A model generated the notes under the pieces. The model ran no database searches. It was given only the letters and a program-made list of their open reading frames with translations, and was not told the DNA's origin. From Maratus speciosus (taxonomy: Eukaryota; Arthropoda; Arachnida; Araneae; Salticidae), in NCBI GenBank assembly GCA_963932465.1, contig OZ010791.1, forward strand, positions 621,061,800 to 621,125,799: 64,000 nt of DNA, given 5' to 3'. Shown piece after piece: positions 49,401 through 61,400 of this stretch. Each line of letters opens with the position of its first letter. Within the stretch, counting starts at the first letter, position 1. Made by a program: the position numbers and the translations under genes.

Positions 49401-52400
49401 GAAATCGTATACGATAATTTAATAGTTTATAACCTTACTTCAAGTGTGTTATTTATTTATTTTTAAGGTTCAACAATCTAAATTGTCCAATATATGAATT
49501 AAAAAAAATATAAACAAAGATTGAATAGACATGACCGCAAAAAACCTCAAATCTGCATAACACTTGGAACCAAACTGTGCAGATTAGTGGTCTTCTACTG
49601 TACACAGTTTTTCATAAATGTGTTTCGTTCTTAAAATGTGTTATTTTCATCTATCACTGCGGAACAAGCGAGAAAACTCATATTCTTGCACATGAGTTGT
49701 ATATATCTTTATATCTAAATTTCCGTCATTTTTGACGGGCTACCTTTCTAGTATTAATTATAAATAATAAATATGATTGTCTGAACTTAAGTATTGGCAG
49801 GATGAATTAACGTAATTTTTTAAATATCTATCATTATGCTACAAATATATACATTTACTGGTTTACACTTTAATAAACAAATTCAAATTTGCCAATTTTA
49901 AAACACAAATAAAGAACAAAATATTTTAGCTATTTACTTGATATGTATGGTGCACACATAAGTTCTAATTCAATTAGAGCTAAAATAAGTAATATGATAA
50001 TAATTAGAATGATTATTATGGCTACTACAAATTCCATCAAATCCTGTAGAACTGAGCAAAGAAGGTGCAGCTAAGTTGTTAATATACTTATCTCATTATG
50101 ACAGAAAATAAATTTACATTAAATATAAAATGTTTCATTAAAAAAGTTTATTTCCATTTAAAAAATTGAAGATAATTTGTGTAAACTGCTGTTTGGCACA
50201 TTACAGATTTGAATTTTGCAAAATTTATTTTTTCAACTAAGAGGAAACCAGACAAAATACGAAGAAATGATTAAATATTTTTTAAAAAGTCATGGTAATT
50301 CCACTTGATATTTTCAAAAATTAAAAAAATAAATAAATAAAAACATAGGAGAATATTTAAAAACAACGTTAAAAACTTAAAACAGGAACATATTGCTATA
50401 AAAAAGTTATTCAATAACAATTAAACTAAACCAGAGATTCCACTACTACTACTGTTCTTTTAAGTAGTAGTTCTTAAGTAGTATTTTTTTCTAAAGTAGT
50501 TTTTTTTTTTCTACTTTTCTAAAATGAACTAAGTCAACAGAGTCTTTCCCTCCCAGTATTTTTTAACAACGTTATAAGAAAGTGGTTTTAAATAAGACAT
50601 TTTAAATGTATCATTTTAAATCTGACGTAACCTTCACCAAGGTTTTCTTTTTCTTTTTAATATTCATGTGAAAGTATTTTTTTTGTTTGTTTGTTTGTTA
50701 GAAAGGAAATATTATTTGTGCTGTCTTAGAATGGGCAACAATAGTTAAAAAGATCCTCTCGAAATATGAAATAAATGTCTCATGTAAATATATTTTAAAA
50801 TTAAAACTGTTTGGCAATGTTATTATTTGGCCCTTTTAAATAGGATGTAATTTCCTTCATTTACTGCTTTTAACACATATTAATAAATTCATTATTTTAA
50901 AGTTTTCTTCTTTTTTTAAATATTAACTTGTAAATACAATTTTTATGACGAAATTTTCAATATTTTTCTCTTTTAACACATAATCATTTAAATCTAATTT
51001 GAAAGGTTTTTTTTCTGTTTATGATAGTTACGTGTAAATAAATTTTTTATTTAAAAGAAATATTATTCTTTGTGCTGTTTTTACAATTGGCTACAATTGT
51101 AAATAATAACCTTTTCTAAAATATGTAAAAAATATCTCTTGAAATGCTGAAAATTTGAATTTAAAATTGAAAAGAACCCAGAAAATGCAGTCTGCAAACC
51201 ACAAGCTTCTAATGTATATCCTTAGAAATTTTTTTTTAAATTCCTATGTACAAATTTTGCCCCTGTAAAACTTTTTTAATGGAGCGATTTTGACCAAATT
51301 TAACATTTATCTCTTAAAATAATTCTTCGATTTAAAAACTGTCTACATCAGCGTGTTTATCAAACATTTCTCTATAATACTATTTAGATACTTTTGTAAG
51401 CAGTAGATTTCTTAATATTAGCGAAGGAAGACCCTTGGTCACGAAAAGTTCATTTACAGCAGCAGTGACAGCGTTAGTTATATTTTTTTTAGAATAGAGA
51501 GATGCATTCCAGAAGCTTTTTCTTTGCTCATATTAGCTTTTAAAACATATACAGTTATTGTACAAATTTACTACATAAAGTTGAAATTGAAGTATAAAAT
51601 TTAAAAAAGATAGTTAACATACTTGAGTAATGTCTTGAGCTCCATCTGGCCACATCTGTGATATCTGGGGATCCACACTTTAAAGATACACATTAAAATT
51701 ATTAATGTACAAGTTAAATGATACAAAATAAATAAAGCATAAGACATAAATTAGGCTGTTTTTAGTAATACTTGCATTCATAATAAAATGAAAGCTTTGG
51801 TAGTGATTACACAATCCAACAGAAATGAAATAGTTCCAATATAAAAGAACATAGTCATAATAGATAATTTTGAATCAAACATTAGAAATTTCCTACATTT
51901 TTCACTTTTATCTTTTCCATACTCATGTAGGCTTGATGTGTTAAACTATTTTGACTTAAATAAATACACAACAAGCATTTTAATTACATTACTGAATCAT
52001 TACTAGATTTTTGAAACAGTTGAAAGTAAAACCACAGTGCTGTAAATTACATTAAAAATATTCTTTTTACACCCCCCCCCCCTCCCAAAAAAAAAATTAA
52101 TTATTATACTAATATTTTTTAAAGCAAAATCTCAAATTCTAGTAATTTTGTAGTCATGTTCACAAACAAAGACTCTAGCACATTTGTAAAGTTTTTTGAA
52201 AAAAGAATTTTCTCCTAACAAACAATACTTGGAATTTAATTGTCTGGATTCTTCACTTAGATAAAATAAATCAAAGGTATCAAGAAAAATGCCTCAACCA
52301 TATAAAGGCATAATACTTTGTATTAATTTAATCCATTTCTGAAAATCTTAACTTGAAAACAAAAATGAAGATTAAATTCTTATATTACTTTAGATTACAC

Positions 52401-55400
52401 CTGTCCAGCACAATTTTAACATTTGATGATTAAAATGCTAGTAAGTTATACCATGAGGGTCAGGTTCAAATGCCATTAAGTTAAAAGTATAAATCTACAG
52501 CGGAATTAGGGAATTTGAAACGTAAAGAAATGATTTATTACCTGCAATACATAAGGCGTTTGAAATCCTGATACAAGGAATCCATATTCTTCTCCATAAA
52601 TCCAGTGATGGAATAAGTCACATCTCCAGCATAATGCCGAATACGAAAATCTCTTTTGTGCTCTAGAGTCTTATCAGTTGGAGCCACCTAAAAAATGAAA
52701 AAGATAGAATTTCATATTTTTTTTTAAGACTAAGCCCTGTTTATTAGTGTTAATCTTTCATGTTGCATTATTTTAAAGCAAAGATTTTCTGTATTCATGT
52801 TTATAATATAAATTGATATAATAACAATTACACACTAATAGAATGTGTATGTTTTTGAGAAATAATTAATATATCAAAAAGAACTCTTAGGTAGGGTTAC
52901 AGATATCCAAATGACATGAATTCATACCAGCAGTCACAAATGTATTTATTTAAAAATAATCCATAACTTAACATTTTTTCTAATTTTATGTTACATATTG
53001 AAGTTAAAAAAACAAACTTCAGAGATTATTAACAACATATATTATTGGAAGCAAAAAAATGTTACATTTTAAATACATCAAATATATAAGCTACAAATTT
53101 TACAACATTCAAATGCACAAATACGTACAACACCATGACATCATAACCATATATGGCCACTTCAAGGATTCTTGGATCCCCTGCCTCAGTGCAGAAAAAA
53201 AAAAGTTTTACGGGTACAAAGAACCCGTATAACATTACTGGCTAATGAACTGACAGAAGTGGCGAAAGTAAGAGTTTACATATCTAAAAGAAATGATGTG
53301 AAAAATAGGTAACACCACACAGGATCCCTCCACACAAGCGAGAGAAAAGGGATTCTAGCCAAGTGATTCACCAAAGAAGTAGAATGTTTATGTATGTAAT
53401 AAGCTTCGTAAAAATCTAGATCAAAAACTGAATTAGTTTTTTGAATTATTTTAGCCTCTGAAAAATTAAACTGGTGGTTGGAATTCGAACAATCTTTAGC
53501 TATAGTAGATTTATCAAATTCCCACCTTCTAACATAATTCTCGTGTTCTCTCAGTCTAAATTTAAGTGCATGTTTCATCTTGCCCCATATAGGAGAGGTC
53601 ACATTCACAAAAAATTCTATATATGCCCCAGTCATGGTTCATTGTGTTGTACAGATTTCTGCATTTGAATGTTGTAAAATTTGTAGCTTATATATTTAAA
53701 ACTCACACAAAGTAATTGCTTTTTAGATTTAAATATATCAGTTCAACTTCAAGTACTTTTTTGACAAATATACCAATTTTCTTACATAAATTGATTATGT
53801 AAATTGTAGTACAATAGTACCTCAATACATCTTTGTAGAATTCATCAGTTTCCTACATTGATCATTTTTGTATTTAACAGTACCAATAGAAATCCTATTT
53901 TGATAAGTTATTATGATCTTAAACTTTTTTATAAAAAAGGGAAGCTTTTTTCTGCATCTATTATTTTAATAAATAAATTTTATAAAATCATGACCAAAGG
54001 GCACCAGGTTGTTCAAAATCTTATGTGATGACATCAGGAACCTGTATAAATCTTTACATTTTCACACAGAAATTAGACATTCTACGGTAAAAGTTTAATG
54101 CGACTCTTTGAACTAAGTAATGAAGTCAGAATCTTCAGGAGTGACAATGATTTCGCTTTGGAAGAGAAGTTGTGCGAGGATCATTGGCTAATGAAATTGG
54201 CATATTTGGCAGATATTTTTACAAAAGTTAATGACTTATGTTTCTCACATTGAGGAAAAGCAGTAATTGTTTTTGATGCTACTGATAAAGTGGAAGAATT
54301 TAAAACAAAACTGAAGTATTAGGTAGAGTCAATCAAAATCGAAAGCCTGGATTGTTTTCCACTAAGATTTGGAGAAGATTTGCTTGAAGTTCATGTCTTG
54401 CGTTTGACTGATAATTTGAACACTTATTTTCCAAAAGGATTGCATGAAAACATAAAATAAAATGTTGCAATTGTAACACCATATCCACCTATATCGAAAA
54501 AAACTGTCCTCTCTGACATTACAGGAATATGAATACTTGCTTGATTGATTTGACGAGGATAAGATCAAAGTTTCAAACCGAGAAATCAATCTCAGATTTT
54601 TGGTGTACGTATGCTAAAAGATTAATTTAAAATCCTTTCGGATAAAGTGAAACTCATTCTTCTACTCTTTGCAACCACTTATGTATGCGAAACAGAATTC
54701 TCCACATATGTTGCTACTAAAACAAAATACAGAGCAGGATATTCATTTGCAACTATCCGAAATTCAGCCAGATATAACTTCATTGTGCAAATCAAAAAAG
54801 CCTCATACTTCATTAAATTTCAGTTTCACGAAACTATGTAAAAATGTTTAACAAATGTAATAATGCCAAATTAATAAAATAACAAATTGTGGATCTGCCA
54901 TATTTGCCCTGAATTTATTTTAAATGTATGTTTTTTTGTTTTTTTTTATGTGTGTGTGTTTTCTGGCTGCAATGGGAAATTAGTGTTAAAAAAAAAAAAA
55001 AAAAGTGAAATGTAATGTCCTGCAAGCTTAAATGACAAAACTACCTTGTATTGTCAATGCTATTTTGTTGTTCTATTTACTAAATACAGTATATAGCTGC
55101 AAGATAAAATTTAGTGCTCCACATTGAATTTCCAATTTCAAAGTGCTCAGTGACAAAAAGTTTCAGAACCTCTGTTTTATAGGAATCATCATCTTTATCA
55201 TCACCAATCTTAATGATGTAGATAGTAAAATTTCAGAGATTTCACATCACTTTAATCTTGTATGATTATAACAAAAGTAAAAAGATAAAAATTTAAAGTG
55301 GTAAACAAATTTGTATCTATATGTAACTTATGAATCAAACTCAGTTTAAATACAGTTATAAACAAACTAATTTAGGCTATACTAGGAAAATAAAATTATT

Positions 55401-58400
55401 CTGCTAACACAATTTCTTATATACATATTGCCTTAAACATACAAGGAAAAAAACAAACTCAGTTTTTTAAACTGCACATAACTACAGAAAACATTAGATT
55501 CATTTCTTAAAAGTTAGATGTTTCATCAACTCACTTTTCGGCTACTGTAATGCTTGTGAGTGGCAAGTTTCAAATCCATTGCTTCAAGAAGCATCTGAAA
55601 ATGTTAAATTTTTTCTTAAATAAAATAGAAATAAGTAAAAATATGACATATAACACTAATAATAAAACATAATAAAACAGTAGTTAACATGAATTATTAA
55701 GTCAGCCCATAGTAATCTAAAAAAAAAAAAAGTAAGATAATATTTTAACAGAGAATTTTAAGTTAAAAACACTGACCAAAAGAAAAAGTGTAGTTAGTGG
55801 CACAGATGAATTTTATTAGACAAAAGTTTGTGAAGAATCTATCTTAACCCTGGAATTCTTGCACATTAAAAGTTACTCTATTACTAGCAGCAGATCTAGA
55901 CTAGGGTCCTCTACAGAACTACAGATGGGTACAATCCAACCCAAACCTGAAAATTTCAATATAAGTCAACACACAAACTGACAAAAACCAACCAAACAAA
56001 CTAAAATGACTCAAACTCCTGAACCCGACAAAATAATTTTTGTCAACCCACAACCTGACATATTTCAACCCAAACCCAAATTATTTCAACCTGCAACCCA
56101 TCAGAATGCACAATGAAAGGAATTTAGCTAGTGTTTTAATGCAATTATAAAAAAAAAAAAAAAATAGCAATTTATCAAATTACAACGACCATTTGGAAAA
56201 CGATTTTTTTGAAGACTAAAATTTAAGACATAAAAAATCGCACGGAGTTGATCATACATTACGTATGCCATGAATTAAACATTAATAGTATTATTGCACG
56301 TAAAAATTGCAAGCCAAAAATATCGCCTGCGACCTGTCAGATTTCATTAAACTTAAGTATAATCCATCTGAAACTTACGTAAATATCCAAGCATTTCATT
56401 GGCTGTTCGGGAAAAGGCTTTTCCATCGTCAGATTTCCAAAAAATCTCACGACTAATTTTAAATAAAATTTCATTCTTAAATTTCTAAACATCTCACAAT
56501 ATTACTTTTTACACCGTCGTATAGAGAAAAAAATGTACTTTTAAATTCAATTTGTTTGAAAGCTGTATCTCAATTTGTTTCCGAGTTATTTTTTTTTTTT
56601 TTTGTAGTTTTTATTACTTTTTTGTCATAGTGGCAACAGAAGGTATCCATCGTTGTTGAAATTAAAGGGAAATACAGATTACTGTATAGATCAATCATAA
56701 GACTAATAAAATGCGGATTAAACCAATGAAAACATTCAGATATGCTTTTAATTTCCCATCTCGACAAGTACAATAACCATTTTTCCAAATGGTTAAAAAT
56801 AATCTAATTATATTTATTATAATCAATACTAATTTATGTAAATTTACTGCATGAGAAAATGTATAAAAGAAATGGTACTTAGATTATTATTTTTTTACAG
56901 TACAATCAAGAATTTTTTTTTTCTCTCTGAATATGAAAAATATTAACATTTCATTTTTGATACACACAAAAACACAGGTTTCGTATTTGTGGTGGTTTGT
57001 GCACACAAACATGTTACATGTGTGTAGATTGAGAGGTGTTCACTGTTCAGAGGTAAAAGCACACAAACATAAGTGTGTTAAGAATTTAAAAAGTGTTTGC
57101 TAATTAGCCTCTTTTTTGAGAGTATCCGTTATGGAGGTTTTATTGTATATAGATTTTTCACCTTACAAAATAATTTGGACATTCTTTTGAAAAATCAAGT
57201 CAACCCGAACACAACATGTAAGAGTCAAAACCCAACCTGAAACCGACAAAAACCCAAAACAATGAGAGTCAACGTGATCCGCAGCAAAAAAAAGTAGATA
57301 TCAATGCAACCCAAACTTGACCTCAACTCGCATTATACAGTTGCACCTCTATTTAACAAAACACCAAATGCAACATAAAAATTCATTATACAGAAAATTT
57401 GTTAGATAGAGATTCAATACATAAAGACAAATTTTAAACACTAAACATCATATAAAAAAGTAATTTGTTACATTTCTATATAAATTTTATATTTTTATTT
57501 TATTCACCAAAATAAATAATTTGTAGAAAAAACAAGAATAAAACGTCACTGTCCAGTTTCATATCACCACACTCTTATTATAACTCTTAACTAAGGAAGA
57601 AGGCATAACTATGAGATTACTTATAGTTTTTATTTACATATTTACAGCAGCTGCTAAACGCAGAGCTCTCAGAACAAATCATTTCTTACAACTGCGTGGA
57701 ATATTCTGGTTGCATGCGAAACCTTAACAATCAGACTGTGTAGTGCTGCCATCTACTAACATAGATCGCTACTATTTCGGATTCTTGTTGGTTTGCGATA
57801 TGACACCCCTCCCCTCATAGTTCAAACGAACTACAGGCAATCTTGCTCTTTGGCTTCTTCGAACTGGAGCACTTTTCTTACAGTCCTCGTCATAAGTTTC
57901 AGTCAAATTGTCTTTCACAGTTTTATCTGTCGTAACATCATTTTTATTACTCACAACTGTACCTGTCACAATATCATGCAAAGGCTGAGATTGACTTGGT
58001 TCTATAGTATCATCATTATTAAGTTGTTCTTTTATTTTTCCATTAATTCCAGAAAAATGGTTTTGGTTAACCCTTTCATACCTATCATAATTACTGTAAT
58101 TTTTACCACTATGTCCCACATTTTCAACTTTGTCTGACATTAGTTTATCATTTCGATTCATCTCTACTCTCTCTGGTATTTCATAACTTATCTCTTTATT
58201 ACGTCTCAGCTGATCAATGTGACGCTTACACATTATTCCGTCACATCTATTTACTAAAACCCATCTACTCCCCAATAATTTCATAATTTTTCCTTTTACT
58301 CATTTCTCCCCTTTTCCAAAATTTTTAACAAAAACTAAATCATAAAGCTTACATTTGTACAGGGGTTGCTGTATTTTAGATTTCGATGGTAATACCAAGT

Positions 58401-61400
58401 AAAGGGCTGTTCGAACTGGCCTTCCAAACATTAATTCAGCAGGAGTTTTACCAGTCACCGAATGAGAAGTGGAATGATTTTCTAACAAAAATCGTGAAAT
58501 TGACAATGTTATGTCACTTTTATCTAGCTTTTTAAGACAATTTTTCACAGTTTGCACATACCTTTCTGCTTGTCTGTTCGAAGACGGATGATAAGGTGGA
58601 ATAGGCGTATGCTTAATTCCATTATTTTTAAGAAATTCCTCAAATTCATCACTTGTGAATGCGGGACCATTATCACTGACCAATTCAACAGGTAATCTAA
58701 ATGTGGCAAAAATTCTCCTTAATACCTTAATTGTAGTTTTACTATCAGACCTGGGTACTATTTCTACCTCCAACCATTTAGTATAAGAATCGATTACTAT
58801 TAAAAACATTTTACCTTCAAAAGGACCGGCATGATCTATATGGATCCTTTCCCAGGGCAGTTCAGATTTCCATTTCAAGGGTTCCATTTTGGGACAATCC
58901 CTCGCAAACATCTGACATCTATTACAAGAATTTACCATTTGTTCAATTTCTTTATCCATATTTGGCCACCAAACTACCCCTCTAGCTTTCACTTTCATAC
59001 TCGATATACCCTGATGAACGGAATGCAGTAATTTCAATATATATTCACGGCCTTCCTCTGGTACGATCACTCTATGTCCTCACAATAGACAATTTTCTAG
59101 ACAGGAAATTTCCTTCCTTCATGATTTTTTATTGAATCAGTATGCCATGAAAACTACTACACATAAAAGTACGCTTGTATTTTTTATAGTGCCATAATTA
59201 AAAAATACCAGGTAAAAGGGAAGGGCAAGACATAGAAGAACAAAGTTAAAAAAATAATAAACATTTTAAAAACTTATTTAAACATGAGAATAAATCACAG
59301 TGTACTTCACAATGGTTTAAAAATTGACTAGAATATTACAATTCTGATAACTCTAAGCAAAGTCAATTTTGTAAAAAGTAAAGTTTATAACTACAAAATG
59401 TTAATTAAATGTAACATTTTTTCTGTTAATCACACATAAATGTAAGAACAGATTAAAAAAATTAACAAGAGGATTATTACAACAAAGGATTCTCTAAATC
59501 TTGGTCTAAAATTTGAAGTGATTATGAAAAACAACACAAATCTATAAAAAATGAGTCGAAAGGGAACTATTTAATAAAATGAAAAACCTTTCAGACTAAC
59601 TGTTAGGATTCAATCAATTCATGACATTTGTAATGCGCAAAATTCTGTTAAGGGTCTATAAAATGAGTAGAAAAGAGATTAAAAGCTGGAAAATGAAATA
59701 GACCTATTAATATTTTCAAACATTAACAGTCAAGTTCAGCTAAACCTTTAACCTAAAAAATTTTCACTCCTACATTATCTGTGTTTTCAAGAGACTTACA
59801 TACATGCTCTAATTAAACTAGATTAAAATTGTGCTAAAGAGCAATGTTGTAATTACCAATTAACGTCCAAATTAATAATAATAGAACTACATTATTATTT
59901 GTCATATTTTAATATATAAATTATCCCGAGTAAGTTAAAAGAGAAATTTAAGAAAATCACCCTTTATTTTTAAAATTACAGCCAAACTATAAGTGATTCT
60001 AAAGGAAAAAGCTGTGCTGGAAATAGGATTTTATATCTGTCCTCAAATGAAGACTATGAGCGTTAACCGGTTAATTCAATTTCCTGCAAAGTAAAACCCC
60101 AATCGATATATATTTTATAATATAAAGCAAACTTTATTTTGTATTAGTCCAAGAGCTGTTAAACATTTTAGGGAAGGTATTTGAGGCACCCTGAAAATTT
60201 GTGCAACACTTCTTTTGTAATGCCTGAATACAAAATCGAATGTCTGGCTGAAGGATCGTGGCCCAAAACCTGTGCCAGACAAAAAATGGCACTTGACACG
60301 TGTCTGGCACAGTTTTTGTGCCAACTAAAGTGTCTGTCATTTTCAAAATATTTTTTTCTAAGCATAAATATTATTGTGCCTCAATCTCAGCGTGCCTCAG
60401 ATACCTTTTTTGGGTAGTAGTCAAAAAATGGCACTTGACACGTGTCTGGCACAATTTTTGGGCCGACTAAAGTGTCTGTTGTGAGAATACTTCTCACAGT
60501 ATTTAAATTTGGTTTAATTTTATTCCCTTTCAGCTATTTTTTTGCATCAATGTCTATTTAAATTCAATCTTTACGCCGCGATGTTGACGCTTTTATCTCT
60601 CACCGTAATGCAAGTTCATTTTTCACTGCCGATATTCATTTCTGCGTTGGGAGCGGATCGGCAGCTTGCGCATGCGCACTCCGCTATTTTAGGGGCACGT
60701 CTTGGAGCTCTTGTTTTGTCGGAGTTGATTTGCCTTATGATGACGTCATTGAAATTATGCGCCGTCCTCTTTTGACGCCGATTGCTGACAGGAGAATCGT
60801 TTGGTTTCGTTTTCCAATCAGTGAAACATTTTTAATTCTGCAGCTTGTAATTCGATTTTCATTAATTTCCCGTAAATGTTAATTTAGCTAATCAATTTAA
60901 AATTTGCCTTTTAATTACTTTGTCAACTCCGTATTCATCATTTAAATACTAAAACTCGTTAATTTTAAATTCAGAATTTGGTTTGATGTTGTCTGAAAAA
61001 GATGTAGTCTTTTAACGTAGTTTTAGCGGAGTGCGGCCCGCCGGCCGTTCGAATGTCGTGCCACTTTTTTTTGGCCGAATGAGTTTGATATTTTGTTTAA
61101 GTGGATGTGTTTTTTTTTTCTCAAAGTTTAATCCTTTAAAGTTGTGCTGCTCTCATTAAAAGGAATCCCATGGATTTATGTCATGTTGGCTGCTATTTTT
61201 CTTCTTAAAAGATTAGTTCTTCTATTTTAAAATGGTGACCAGAAGCAAGTATTTTCATAACCTTCTACTGCTACTAACGTAAGAAATAAAGAATATTTGT
61301 TTTCATCATTTGGCCTCTTCACTGTCTACATTTCAAGTAAGACGTTTCCAGTTTTTTTATTACTTCTTTAACGATCAATAGTAATTTATTAAAAGAACTT

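Noticed and set aside
60542..60775. Small open frame near the start of the solo LTR
   Set aside because: It lies in the promoter part of an LTR and resembles no known protein.
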